DNA of 40,516 bases from JBBREP01 sp036501845 (GTDB lineage Bacteria; Actinomycetota; Acidimicrobiia; IMCC26256; PALSA-610), in NCBI GenBank assembly GCA_036501845.1, contig DASXZO010000017.1, positions 1-40,516 on the forward strand, given 5' to 3'. Shown here one piece after another: positions 1 through 8,248 of the stretch (the first letter of the stretch is position 1; each line of letters begins with the position of its first letter). Below the pieces are notes generated by a model, which was not told where the DNA came from, did not search any database, and worked only from the letters and a program-made list of their open reading frames with translations. A program made the translations under genes and the position numbers.

Positions 1-360
1 ACAGATCGTGCGCGCCGCCGACGCGGAGATCTCACCCGCCAGCCACGCGGCATGTGTGAGCGGCAGTAGGTCGGCGAGCCAGCCGGCGGCGAGTGAGGCT
101 TTGGCGTCCTGCCAACGCTGGCCGGCCTGCCACTGCGCCCATGCCGCCGCCGACGCCGCACCCGCCCCACACGGAATGCCGCGGCCCTCGATGCCGGCGA
201 GCATGCGCGCGGCACTGCCCTCGAGCCGGTCGATCTCGCGGCGCAACTCACAGAACACGTCCGCCAGACCCGCGTCAGGCAATCCCGAGAAGTCGGCGGC
301 GTCGCCGATGAGGCGGTCGACGAGACCACGCAGCTCTTCGAGACCGATCCCCACCGACAT
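1..360 (-). CDS. DUF222 (13E12-type) protein, N-terminal part, cut by window edge
   Basis: The reading frame runs off the left edge, so only the first 120 residues are visible. They show the helical DUF222 signature: a leading ELRGLVDRLI helix, an LRREIDRLEG segment, then a stretch of type AAAWAQWQAGQRWQDAKA followed by LPLTHAAWLAGEISASAAR. In the family this N-terminal domain normally precedes a C-terminal HNH nuclease domain, which would lie outside the window, so nuclease activity is inferred. The ATG at 360 was chosen because the protein homology starts there and a TANNNT hexamer lies exactly 6 nt upstream, with no Shine-Dalgarno sequence. A LexA-type palindrome sits in the promoter, so DNA-damage induction is expected; several mycobacterial 13E12-family genes are reported as LexA-controlled. 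Confidence 0.85.
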   Translation of the reverse strand, partial: MSVGIGLEELRGLVDRLIGDAADFSGLPDAGLADVFCELRREIDRLEGSAARMLAGIEGRGIPCGAGAASAAAWAQWQAGQRWQDAKASLAAGWLADLLPLTHAAWLAGEISASAARTIC

Positions 361-366
361 GCGAAC

Positions 367-394
367 AACCTAGCCGAACATATGTTCGTAACAA
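367..394 (-). promoter_or_regulatory. Leaderless promoter of the DUF222 gene
   Basis: Read on the minus strand: a -35-like TTGTTA (394-389), a 16-bp spacer, and the -10-like hexamer TAGGTT (372-367). Six bases then separate it from the ATG at 360, so the predicted transcript starts at or next to the start codon. The spacer is almost entirely filled by the LexA-type palindrome at 375-388. Confidence 0.6.
375..388. promoter_or_regulatory. LexA (SOS) box
   Basis: CGAACATATGTTCG is a perfect 14-bp palindrome that fits the Gram-positive/actinobacterial LexA consensus CGAAC-N4-GTTCG. It lies between the -35 and -10 elements of the DUF222 gene, where a bound repressor would exclude RNA polymerase. 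Confidence 0.8.
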
Positions 395-532
395 AGCGAA
401 TAATGTCGTGAAACGCTCATTCGAATGGATGATTTTCACCCGCTGGGGCGAGCGCGATCGGCTGCTCGAGCCCCAACCTGACGGCGCGCGCCGTTCGTCG
501 CGACAGGTGCGGTTTCCGCGAGAATCGTTGCC

Positions 533-1135
533 GTGAGCAGGGGGCGACTCGAGGCGTTCAGCGACGGTGTGATCGCGGTGCTGATCACGATCATGGTGCT
601 CGACCTGAAGGCGCCCGACGGGCACGGATTCTCCGACCTGCGGCCGCTGGCACCGAAGGTGTCGGTGTACGTGCTGAGCTTCACGTTCCTCGCGATCTAT
701 TGGAACAACCACCATCATCTGATGCAGGTGGTCGACCGCATCAGCGGCGCCGTGCTCTGGGCGAACGCGCACCTGCTGTTCTGGCTGTCGCTCACGCCGG
801 TGGCGACGGCGTGGCTCGGATCGCATTCCGACGACACCGCGCCGGCCGTCACCTATGGCGTCGTGCTGCTCGGCGCGGCAGTGGCCTTCCTCATCCTCAC
901 GCGCACGTTGCTTGCCGTGCATCCGAGCGACTCGCGCCTCGCGATCGCGCTCGGGCGCGACTGGAAGGGCAAGCTGTCGGTGGTCGCCTACGTGGTGGGC
1001 ATCGTTGTTGCGTTTGTCGTGCCGGCGCTCGCGGTCGCGATCTACGTGGCGGTGGCCATCGTGTGGCTCGTGCCCGATCGGCGAGTGGAGCGGGTCACCG
1101 GCGACGCCGTCGAGGGCGACCGGCTGCCCGACTGA
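533..1135 (+). CDS. TMEM175 family (DUF1211) membrane protein, likely K+ channel
   Basis: 200 aa. It opens with RLEAFSDGVIAVLITIMVL, the hallmark R-x3-FSDGV-x-A motif of the TMEM175 family, in which this first helix lines the potassium pore. About six hydrophobic segments follow, including the N-x-HHH motif (IYWNNHHHLMQ) and W/L-rich helices around residues 75-90, 105-125 and 140-175. This is the usual length for bacterial members, which work as tetramers. The GTG at 533 is the only start that puts the FSD motif at the N-terminus; no strong ribosome site precedes it. The gene ends 15 bp from the convergent ABC ATPase gene. Ion selectivity cannot be read from sequence alone. Confidence 0.88.
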   Translation: MSRGRLEAFSDGVIAVLITIMVLDLKAPDGHGFSDLRPLAPKVSVYVLSFTFLAIYWNNHHHLMQVVDRISGAVLWANAHLLFWLSLTPVATAWLGSHSDDTAPAVTYGVVLLGAAVAFLILTRTLLAVHPSDSRLAIALGRDWKGKLSVVAYVVGIVVAFVVPALAVAIYVAVAIVWLVPDRRVERVTGDAVEGDRLPD

Positions 1136-1150
1136 GACGAACTGAACGCG

Positions 1151-1894
1151 CTACAGCCGACCGGCCTCGATGATGCTGCGCAGGAACTGGCGGGTTCGCT
1201 CGCTCGACGGTGCGCTGAACATCTTGGCCGGCGGCCCGGCTTCCTCGATGCGCCCTTGGTAGAGGAAACAGACCTTGCTCGACACCTCACGCGCGAAACC
1301 CATCTCGTGGGTGGCGATGAGCATCGTCATTCCTTCATGTGCGAGGTCGCGCACGATGTTGAGCACTTCCGACACGAGCTCCGGGTCGAGCGCGCTCGTG
1401 ATCTCGTCGAGCAGCATCACGCGCGGCCGCATTGCCAGCGCTCGCACGATCGCAACTCGCTGCTGTTGACCGCCCGACAACCGATCGGGATACTCCTGCG
1501 CCTTCTCGGCGAGGCCGAAGCGCGTGAGCAACTGCATCGCGCGCTGGCGTGCGTCCGATTTCGACATCCCGAGCGTCTTTGTGGGCGCGAGCGTGATGTT
1601 CTGCATCACCGACATGTGCGGGAACAGGTTGAAGCTCTGGAACGCGATGCCCACGTCCTGGCGCAACGCGTTCACGTCGACGCCGCGGCCCGACACTCGC
1701 TCGCCGTCGACGCGGATCTCGCCCTCCTGAATCGGCTCGAGGGCGTTGATGCAACGCAGCAGCGTGCTCTTGCCGCAGCCCGACGGGCCGATCAGGCACA
1801 CCACTTGGTGCTCTTCGACGTCGAGGTTCACGCCCTGCAGCACGTGGTTTTCGCCGAACCACTTGTGCACGGCGTCGATCTCGAGGAACGGCAT
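1151..1894 (-). CDS. Polar amino-acid ABC transporter ATP-binding protein
   Basis: 247 aa, normal for the GlnQ/HisP family. Walker A GPSGCGKST at residues 36-44, Q-loop FQSFNLFPH, ABC signature LSGGQQQRVAI, Walker B VMLLDEITSALD (Ile where many family members have Pro) and H-loop ATHEM are all intact. It should power import of an amino acid through the permease encoded immediately upstream: its ATG at 1894 lies 1 bp after the permease stop codon, so the two are almost certainly cotranscribed and coupled. Substrate specificity is set by the binding protein at 3213-4163 and cannot be named from the sequence. Confidence 0.95.
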   Translation of the reverse strand: MPFLEIDAVHKWFGENHVLQGVNLDVEEHQVVCLIGPSGCGKSTLLRCINALEPIQEGEIRVDGERVSGRGVDVNALRQDVGIAFQSFNLFPHMSVMQNITLAPTKTLGMSKSDARQRAMQLLTRFGLAEKAQEYPDRLSGGQQQRVAIVRALAMRPRVMLLDEITSALDPELVSEVLNIVRDLAHEGMTMLIATHEMGFAREVSSKVCFLYQGRIEEAGPPAKMFSAPSSERTRQFLRSIIEAGRL

Positions 1895-1895
1895 G

Positions 1896-3185
1896 TCAGT
1901 GGGCCTGCGTGCGGAGTTGCTCGCGCTTGATGAGCCGGTCGACGTAGCGCGTGAGCGGGATGGTGGGGATGAGGAAGAGCACGGCCGCGAAGGTGACCGG
2001 CGTGAGGTTGAAGTAGTGACTGTCGAGCAAATTCGCCTCGCTGAGCACCTCGATGAGACCGACGAAGCCGACGAGCGCGGTGTCCTTCTGCAGGGCGACG
2101 CAGTCGTTCAAGAGCGGCGGGATGATGCGGCGGACGGCCTGCGGGATGATCACGTAGCGATAGGTCTGCCACTGCGACAAGCCGAGCGACCGCGCCGCCG
2201 CCGCCTGGCTCCAATGGATGCTCTCGATTCCGGCGCGATACACCTCGGCCACGTAGGCGCCGTACACCATCGTGAGCGCCAGCACACCGAGCCAGAACAC
2301 CCGCGGGTTCCCGCCGAGATGCGTGAACGGTGCCACCTTGCCGAGCGGTAGCCCGAGGCACACGAGATAGATCACGATGATCGCGGGCACGCCGCGGAAC
2401 ACGTCGGTGTAGGCGATCGCCAGCCAGCGGATCGGCCGGGTCGGCTTCCCGGGTAACTGCCGCACGACCGCGATCAGCAGCGCCCAGACGAGCACGATGG
2501 CTTCGGCCGCGAAGAACAAGCCCACGTTCCAGAGGAACGCTTTGAGCAACGCGTTGCGCGAGCGCAGCGGGTACTTCCAGTTCCAGAGCGCGGAGCGCAC
2601 CGCGCCGTCGGAGCCCGCGAAGAGCACGGCCACGAACGTGACCACGACCATCGCAAGGCCGAAACCCACCACGTACCACACCGCGTCGCGCGAGTCTTCG
2701 GCTGCGATGCGCGCGTCGCTGAAACGCTGCTCCGACACGAGCCGCCGGCTCCGCAACGCGCGGAGCACCGCGAGCAGACCGAACGCCGGGGCAACCAAAC
2801 CTGCGAGCGCGAGGAGCACCTCGATGATGTGCGCGGCCGTGAGGCCGGCACCAACCACGCCACAGTCGACGTGCACCACGATGTTGGTGCTCTTCGGCGG
2901 CACCACCGCGAGGCCGGGCACGTTCGGCACGGTGTCGGCCGTGACCGTCGTTCGATTCGTGGCCTGTGCCGGTTGCGGGATCGTGTAGCTCGTGGGCGGG
3001 CACTTCGAGTAGCCGGGCGCATGATGGCTGAGGCTGCTGTTGAACCCGATGATGGCGGCGACGAACCCGATCTCGAGCACGACGGCTACGAGCAGGGCGA
3101 TGAGCGCGCCGCGGAGGTTGGTCTCGACGCGCGAACGCGCCCGGCGGGAGCCGGGCGCGTTCGAGGAAGCGGTAGTGGCGGTCAT
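1896..3185 (-). CDS. Amino-acid ABC transporter permease with long N-terminal extension
   Basis: 429 aa, much longer than the usual 220-300 aa. The C-terminal half is a standard HisM/GlnP permease: membrane helices from about residue 215 and the EAA loop at about 314-345 (EVYRAGIESI then AAARSLGLS), followed by IIPQAVRRIIPPLLN. The N-terminal half adds a membrane helix at 27-48, an exported loop of about 65 residues with two cysteines (C62, C108) that could form a disulphide, and further helices at about 115-142 and 170-190. Charged stretches at 142-165 would be cytoplasmic. It is the middle gene of the importer operon (27 bp after the binding protein gene, 1 bp before the ATPase). The role of the extension is unknown. 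Confidence 0.92.
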   Translation of the reverse strand: MTATTASSNAPGSRRARSRVETNLRGALIALLVAVVLEIGFVAAIIGFNSSLSHHAPGYSKCPPTSYTIPQPAQATNRTTVTADTVPNVPGLAVVPPKSTNIVVHVDCGVVGAGLTAAHIIEVLLALAGLVAPAFGLLAVLRALRSRRLVSEQRFSDARIAAEDSRDAVWYVVGFGLAMVVVTFVAVLFAGSDGAVRSALWNWKYPLRSRNALLKAFLWNVGLFFAAEAIVLVWALLIAVVRQLPGKPTRPIRWLAIAYTDVFRGVPAIIVIYLVCLGLPLGKVAPFTHLGGNPRVFWLGVLALTMVYGAYVAEVYRAGIESIHWSQAAAARSLGLSQWQTYRYVIIPQAVRRIIPPLLNDCVALQKDTALVGFVGLIEVLSEANLLDSHYFNLTPVTFAAVLFLIPTIPLTRYVDRLIKREQLRTQAH

Positions 3186-3212
3186 CGGTCCGCCGATCGA
3201 GCCAACTGGCCG

Positions 3213-4163
3213 TTACGACGGGATGGTGATGACCGGAATCGTTCCGGGGTCAGCGGTGAGATCCTTCTTCGCGAGCGCGGAAAGCTGGCCACTCGTGATC
3301 AGCTGGTTCAACGCCCCGTTGATCGCGCCGACGTTGGTGGAGCCCTTGGGGATGATTGCGCCGTACTGGTCGGGTCCGCCGGGCTGGTTGAACTGTGCGA
3401 CCACCTGCAGCTTGCCGTTCGACCGCGCCGCCTCACCGAGGTTGATCGCGGTGTCGATGCAGAACGCGTCGACCGTGCCCGCCTGCAACGCGGTGTAGCC
3501 GGTGGGCAGGTCCTTGAACGCCTGCACGTTCGTTGCGCCGATCTTGTTCAGCAAGTCGACGCATGTGGTGGACGTCTGCACGCCCCAGTGCAACGCCTTG
3601 GCCGCCGCGAGGTCGGGCACCTTGGTGCCGGCGCGCACGAGGATCCCCTGGTTCGACTGGAAGTAGGGGACCGAGAAGTCGACCACTTTGGCGCGGTCGC
3701 ATGTGATCGAGATCTGTGACAACGCAACGTCGTAGTCGCTCTTGGTCACCTGGCCCGCGACGATCGCGTCGAACTCCTTGTTCAGGATCACGAGGTGGTG
3801 CAGGCCGAAGGCTGTCTCCATGTCCTTGGCGATGTCGTACTCGTAGCCGCTCTTGAGCTTCGTGGGATCGGTGTCGCTGCCCTCCCAGAAGCCGGGGCCC
3901 GGGAGGCTGGTCACCACGGTGAGCGTGTCGGCCTTCACGGGCTTGAAGTCGCTGACATTGCCGATCGTCTTCACGTAGGCGTCCGACGGTCCGCTGCAGC
4001 CCGACGCGGCGGTGGTGCTTGGCGCGGCAGCCGTAGTGCTGCTGCCGGAGGCGGCCGCCGCCGTGGTGTTGCTCGCCTTGGAGCTGCTGCTGCCGCACGC
4101 GGCGAGCGCGGTCACCGTCACGAGCGCGAGTGCGAGCGACGTGGTCCGGAATCGTCTGATCAT
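3213..4163 (-). CDS. Amino-acid ABC transporter substrate-binding lipoprotein
   Basis: 316 aa. Residues 1-23 are a lipoprotein signal peptide: MIRRFR, a hydrophobic core and lipobox LAAC with the lipidated Cys at 23. A Ser/Thr/Ala-rich linker of about 30 residues follows. The rest is the SBP_bac_3 fold of periplasmic amino-acid receptors, with the family signatures GYEYDIAKDMETAFGL (membership of the small-molecule lobe) and YDVALSQISITCDRAKVVDFS. It should be anchored on the outer face of the membrane and deliver substrate to the permease encoded next in the operon. The gene lies 84 bp downstream of the threonine ammonia-lyase gene on the same strand, so the two may be functionally linked. 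Confidence 0.93.
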   Translation of the reverse strand: MIRRFRTTSLALALVTVTALAACGSSSSKASNTTAAAASGSSTTAAAPSTTAASGCSGPSDAYVKTIGNVSDFKPVKADTLTVVTSLPGPGFWEGSDTDPTKLKSGYEYDIAKDMETAFGLHHLVILNKEFDAIVAGQVTKSDYDVALSQISITCDRAKVVDFSVPYFQSNQGILVRAGTKVPDLAAAKALHWGVQTSTTCVDLLNKIGATNVQAFKDLPTGYTALQAGTVDAFCIDTAINLGEAARSNGKLQVVAQFNQPGGPDQYGAIIPKGSTNVGAINGALNQLITSGQLSALAKKDLTADPGTIPVITIPS

Positions 4164-4247
4164 GTGTTGCCGACCCCCTCTGCTGATGGCGGGCGGAGCG
4201 TACGCCGCGAACTCGCAGTCTGCAGGGAGTCGACGATGAACCGCGTG

Positions 4248-5471
4248 TTACGCGTCGGCTTGGCGGAAGCCGTTGGCTTCGAGGTCGCGGCGGATCCGTG
4301 CCGCATGGTCGGTGTCGCGTGTCTCCACCGACACTTCGAGCACGGCTTCGCGCAAGGGCACGCCGAGGCGGTCGCGGTGATGGTCGACGTCGACGATGTT
4401 GCCACCCGCGGCGCCGATCAGCGAGGCCACGTTGGCGAGCGCGCCCGGTCGATCGGGCACTTCCATACGCAGCCGTACGAGCCGGCCGTTGCGGGCCAGC
4501 GAGCGGAGCAGCACCGACGACAGCACGCGCGGGTCGATGTTGGCGCCGCTGGCCACGAGCACGCAGTTGTGGCCGGCGAACAGCTCGGGGTGGGCGAGGA
4601 GTGCCGCGAGGCTCGCAGCGCCCGCGCCTTCGACCACCACCTTCTCGATGTCGAGATAGAGGCCCACGGCTCGCTCGACGTCGTCTTCGGTGACCACCAC
4701 GATGTCGTCCACGAGCTGGCGCGCGATCGCAGTGGTGAGCGCGCCCGGCTCCACCACGGCAATGCCTTCGGCGATCGTCATGCCGCCGCTCGGCGCGGCG
4801 GCGTCGCCGAGCGCGAGCGCGTGGGCCAGTCCCGCGTACCTGTCCACCTGCACGCCCACCACGCGTACGTCGGGTCGTCGCGCCTGCACCGCGACGGCGC
4901 AACCCGCGAGGAGACCGCCGCCCCCCACGGGCACCACGAGCGTGTCGAGCTCGGGTGCCTGCTCGAGGATCTCGAGCGCCACGGTTCCCTGCCCGGCGAT
5001 CACGTGCGGATCGTCGAACGCCGGCACGAACGTGGCGCCACTCTCGGCGGCAAGGGTGATCGCGTGGGCGCGCGCGTCGTGGAAGCCGTCGCCTTCCACG
5101 ACCACTCGCGCACCGAGCACCTCCGTGCGCGACACCTTCGTGAAGGGTGTGCCGTGGGGCATCACGATCGTGGCCGGGATCCCGAGCAGCGCGGCGTGGT
5201 GCGCCACACCCTGCGCGTGGTTGCCGGCCGATGCAGCAACGACGCCGCGGGAGCGGGCGCCGGCGTCGAGTTGGTCGAGGAACCAGCGGGCGCCCCGCTC
5301 CTTGAACGACGCCGTGTACTGGAAGCCTTCGAGCTTGCACCACACGCGGGTGCCGGTGATCGCCGACAAGGTCTGCGATTCGGCGCACGGGGTGCGCACC
5401 ACCACACGCGCGAGTGCCGCGGCGGCCGCCTCGACGTCGGCGATCGTGACGGGAAGCGAGTCGGAAACCAT
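4248..5471 (-). CDS. ilvA: Threonine ammonia-lyase (threonine dehydratase)
   Basis: 407 aa from the ATG at 5471; the frame stays open further upstream, but that part overlaps the divergent SDR gene. A fold-type II PLP enzyme that deaminates threonine (or serine) to 2-oxobutyrate. PLP-binding Lys57 sits in TASFKERGA, the substrate loop is SAGNHAQG (81-88), the phosphate-binding loop GGGGLLAG (183-190) and the cofactor-nitrogen Ser at about 308. Residues 331-407 form a single ACT-type domain (LRMEVPDRPGALANVAS), the short catabolic-like arrangement of about 400 aa. Placement upstream of an amino-acid importer on the same strand suggests, but does not prove, that the importer feeds amino acids to it. 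Biosynthetic use for isoleucine is possible. Confidence 0.92.
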   Translation of the reverse strand: MVSDSLPVTIADVEAAAAALARVVVRTPCAESQTLSAITGTRVWCKLEGFQYTASFKERGARWFLDQLDAGARSRGVVAASAGNHAQGVAHHAALLGIPATIVMPHGTPFTKVSRTEVLGARVVVEGDGFHDARAHAITLAAESGATFVPAFDDPHVIAGQGTVALEILEQAPELDTLVVPVGGGGLLAGCAVAVQARRPDVRVVGVQVDRYAGLAHALALGDAAAPSGGMTIAEGIAVVEPGALTTAIARQLVDDIVVVTEDDVERAVGLYLDIEKVVVEGAGAASLAALLAHPELFAGHNCVLVASGANIDPRVLSSVLLRSLARNGRLVRLRMEVPDRPGALANVASLIGAAGGNIVDVDHHRDRLGVPLREAVLEVSVETRDTDHAARIRRDLEANGFRQADA

Positions 5472-5532
5472 GGCCGCACCACACTTTGTCACCTCGGGCG
5501 GCCCGGCGATACCGTCGGCTGCCCACCCCCGC

Positions 5533-5560
5533 TCGATATCTCGATATCCCGATATCTCGA
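5533..5560. repeat. Three and a half tandem 8-bp TCGATATC units upstream of the SDR gene
   Basis: TCGATATC is repeated at 5533 and 5541, once more as CCGATATC at 5549, and half a unit (TCGA) follows. Each unit contains the palindrome GATATC. The array lies 23 bp before the SDR start codon and 61 bp before the divergent ilvA start, so it is a plausible operator or promoter element; no named regulator can be assigned. Confidence 0.5.
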
Positions 5561-5583
5561 ATACACAGGAGTCGGTCGCACCC

Positions 5584-6486
5584 ATGGCAGGACTGAACGA
5601 AGGACGCGTCGTCATCGTCACGGGCGCGGGGCGCGGCATCGGCCGTGAGCACGCCCTCGCGTTCGCGGCCACCGGCGCCAACGTGGTGGTCAACGACCTC
5701 GGTGGCGACGCCCGCGGTGAGGGCGCCGACCTCCACCCGGCCCAGGAGACGGTGCAGCTCATCAAGGAGATGGGCGTCGACGCCATCGTGAACGGCGACA
5801 ACGTGGCCGACTACGCGGGCGCGGGGCGGATGGTGCAGCAGGCCATCGACCACTTCGGTCGCCTCGACACCGTGGTGAACAACGCCGGAATCCTGCGCGA
5901 CCGGATGCTCGCCAACATGGAGGAGTCCGAGTGGGACGCCGTGATCGCGGTGCATCTCAAGGGCACGTTCGGGCCGACGCGCCACGCGGTGGCGTACTGG
6001 CGTGACCAGTCGAAGGCGGGGAATCAGCCGGACGCGCGCGTGGTGAACACGAGCTCGCCGTCGGGCATCTTCGGCAACGTCGGTCAGACGAACTACGGCG
6101 CGGCCAAGGCTGGTATCGCCGCGTTCACGATCATCGCCGGAGCCGAACTCGGCCGCTACGGCGTGAACGTCAACGCCATCGCTCCGGTTGCGCGCACGCG
6201 CATGACCGAGAACCTCGGTATGGGCCGTCCCGACGATCCCGCCAAGTTCGACGCGCTCGACCCGGCCAACATCTCGCCGCTCGTGTGCTGGCTCGGCTCG
6301 CCCGAGAGCAAGGACGTCACCGGTCAGGTGTTCCTCGTGGCCGGCGACCGCATCGGCGTCGCCGAGGGCTGGCACCGCGGGCCTTCGGCCGAGAACAACG
6401 GCGAGCGCTGGGACCCGAACACGCTCGGCAAGATCGTGCCCGACCTCGTGAAGCAGGCCCGCACGCCCGCGGGAATGTTCGAATAG
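5584..6486 (+). CDS. MFE-2-like short-chain dehydrogenase (3-hydroxyacyl-CoA dehydrogenase type)
   Basis: 300 aa. Classical SDR: NAD-binding TGAGRGIG at 13-20, NNAG at 99-102 and catalytic S158-Y171-K175. The segment NVVVNDLGGDARGEGAD after beta-2 is typical of the dehydrogenase unit of the eukaryotic peroxisomal multifunctional enzyme type 2 (HSD17B4), so oxidation of a 3-hydroxyacyl-CoA, perhaps with a branched or sterol side chain, is the likely reaction. AGGAG at about 5567 supports the ATG at 5584. The MaoC gene follows after 9 bp, so hydration and dehydrogenation appear to be encoded as a two-gene operon instead of one fused protein. Substrate is inferred. Confidence 0.88.
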   Translation: MAGLNEGRVVIVTGAGRGIGREHALAFAATGANVVVNDLGGDARGEGADLHPAQETVQLIKEMGVDAIVNGDNVADYAGAGRMVQQAIDHFGRLDTVVNNAGILRDRMLANMEESEWDAVIAVHLKGTFGPTRHAVAYWRDQSKAGNQPDARVVNTSSPSGIFGNVGQTNYGAAKAGIAAFTIIAGAELGRYGVNVNAIAPVARTRMTENLGMGRPDDPAKFDALDPANISPLVCWLGSPESKDVTGQVFLVAGDRIGVAEGWHRGPSAENNGERWDPNTLGKIVPDLVKQARTPAGMFE

Positions 6487-6495
6487 GAGTCTTTG

Positions 6496-7371
6496 ATGCC
6501 GCTAACGCTCGACAACGTCGGCAAGAAGAGCGACCCGGGGCGCAACTCCTGGACGTCGAAGGACGCGCTGCTCTACGCGCTCGGTGTGGGCGCGGGCCAG
6601 CTCGACCCCACCGGTTTCGAACTCGAGTTCACCACTGAAAACTCTTCGTTTTCAGAGGTGGAGCAGCGCGTGCTGCCGACAATGCCCGTGGTGATCTCGA
6701 TGGGCGGGGGTGCCAACGCGCCGGGTTGGGGCACGTACGACTTCACGAAGCTGTTGCACGCCGAGCAGGGCGTGACGCTCCACGGACCGATCCCGGCCGA
6801 CGGCGAGGTGGAGACGGTGCAGCGCCTCGTGGGCGTGTACGACAAGGGCAAGGCCTCGATCGTGCGGCTCGAGAACGTGGCCACCTACGTCGACTCGGGC
6901 AAGCCCGCGTTCACCACGCGTTTCGCCGCGTACATCCGCGACGCGGGTGGCTGCGGCACGGCAGGCGACGAGGCGACCGACCCGCCGAAGATGCCGGAGT
7001 CGGCGCCCGATCACGAGACCTCGTACGTGACGCGTCGCGACCAGGCGTTGCTCTACCGGCTCTCCGGCGACCGCAACAACCTGCACAGCGACCCTGCGCA
7101 CCCGGCGTTGCAGTTCATGGGTGCCGACCGCCCGATCCTGCACGGTCTCTGCACCTTCGGGTTCACGGGCCGGGCGCTGCTGCACACGTTGTGCGGATCC
7201 GACGTGGGCCGGTTCAAGAGCGTCGACGTGCGGTTCAGCAAGCCCGTGCTCCCGGGCGACACGCTCACCGTGCGTATGTGGATCACCGAGCCCGGCCACG
7301 CGCTGTTCCAGACCGTGAATCAGGACGGCGTCGTCGTGATCGACGGCGGCCGCTGCTCGTTCACGTCCTGA
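6496..7371 (+). CDS. MaoC-family (R)-specific enoyl-CoA hydratase 2
   Basis: 291 aa, with two hot-dog domains as in hydratase 2 of MFE-2. The C-terminal half carries the hydratase 2 signature YRLSGDRNNLHSDP with catalytic Asp192 and His197, followed by PILHGLCTFGFTGRALL. The N-terminal hot-dog (about 10-140) lacks these residues, as usual for the substrate-binding half. The ATG at 6496 is preferred to the adjacent TTG because AGGAG lies 6 nt before it. It should hydrate trans-2-enoyl-CoA to the (3R)-hydroxyacyl-CoA that the upstream SDR then oxidises. Its 3' end overlaps the convergent ROK gene by 11 bp. Confidence 0.9.
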   Translation: MPLTLDNVGKKSDPGRNSWTSKDALLYALGVGAGQLDPTGFELEFTTENSSFSEVEQRVLPTMPVVISMGGGANAPGWGTYDFTKLLHAEQGVTLHGPIPADGEVETVQRLVGVYDKGKASIVRLENVATYVDSGKPAFTTRFAAYIRDAGGCGTAGDEATDPPKMPESAPDHETSYVTRRDQALLYRLSGDRNNLHSDPAHPALQFMGADRPILHGLCTFGFTGRALLHTLCGSDVGRFKSVDVRFSKPVLPGDTLTVRMWITEPGHALFQTVNQDGVVVIDGGRCSFTS

Positions 7372-8248
7372 CGTCGCGTTCGAGCGCCAGATAGGCGACA
7401 CGCGCCGCGCCCACGAGTGGGCCGGCGTCGCCGAGCCCCGCGGGCGCGATGCGCATCCCGCGCGAGAAGTCGAGTCGGCAGCTCGCGTCGAGCTCGCGCT
7501 GCGCGGCGGAGAAGAACGGCTCGCCGAAGCCGAGCGCAACCGAGCCGGCGACCACAGCGAGATCGAGGTCGAGCAGGTTCGCAACGCTCGCGACCGCGCG
7601 GCCCACGAGCGTGCCGGTCCGTTCGACCACTTCGGGCGGCGCCGCGCTCGCGGGCGCGCCGGTGATCGCGGCAATCGCAGTGCCGCTCGCCTCGGCCTCG
7701 AGGCAACCGCGCGCACCGCACGCGCACTCGCGCCCATCGGGCACCACGATCACGTGGCCGATGTGGCCGGCGTTGCCGTCGGCGCCGTCGAGGAGCCGGC
7801 CGTCGAGCACGATGCCACCGCCCACGCCGGTGCTCACCACCATGGCGATGTAGTTGTCGCAGCCGCGCGCCGCGCCCACCCAGCCCTCGCCGAGGGCCAG
7901 CGCCTTGGCGTCGTTGTCGACGAAGGCCGGAAGGTGCGTGTGCTCCGCGAGCGCGGCGCGCAGTGGGAACTCACGCCAGGCCGCGATGTTCAGCGGCGAC
8001 ACGTGCTCGCCGCCGCGCGCCATCGGCCCGCCGCAACCCACGCCGACCGCGCTGAACAGCAGTCCGGCTTCGGTCGCGGTCGCGGTCACGCCCTCGACGA
8101 GGTCGGCGAGCGCGCGCCACAACTCGTCGCGGTCGTCGGTGCGTGGTGTGGCGACCGACGCGCGGTGTACAAGCGTGCCGTCGGAGGCCACGGCGCCGGC
8201 CGCGAGCTTCGAGCCGCCGATGTCGACGGCAAGAACCGTGGGGATCAC
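7361..8248 (-). CDS. ROK family sugar kinase (glucokinase-like)
   Basis: 295 aa. N-terminal phosphate loop DIGGSK (9-14), catalytic Asp in FVDNDAKALALGE (Asp113), STGVGGGIV, and the ROK zinc site made of His165 plus Cys175, Cys177 and Cys182 in CACGARGCLE. The usual GExGH motif reads GHIGH, so the sugar-contacting Glu is His162; hexose preference is therefore uncertain. No N-terminal winged helix is present, so it is an enzyme, not a ROK repressor. The start is GTG at 8248, overlapping the stop of the acyl-CoA ligase gene as GTGA, so the two are translationally coupled. The metabolic reason for this pairing is not obvious. Confidence 0.88.
   Translation of the reverse strand: MIPTVLAVDIGGSKLAAGAVASDGTLVHRASVATPRTDDRDELWRALADLVEGVTATATEAGLLFSAVGVGCGGPMARGGEHVSPLNIAAWREFPLRAALAEHTHLPAFVDNDAKALALGEGWVGAARGCDNYIAMVVSTGVGGGIVLDGRLLDGADGNAGHIGHVIVVPDGRECACGARGCLEAEASGTAIAAITGAPASAAPPEVVERTGTLVGRAVASVANLLDLDLAVVAGSVALGFGEPFFSAAQRELDASCRLDFSRGMRIAPAGLGDAGPLVGAARVAYLALERDVRT

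Noticed and set aside
3433..6375. Very long open frame (about 980 codons) antisense to the importer and ilvA genes
   Set aside because: Arg/Gly-rich, low-complexity translation without domains; it lies opposite well-supported genes. A G+C-rich codon artefact.
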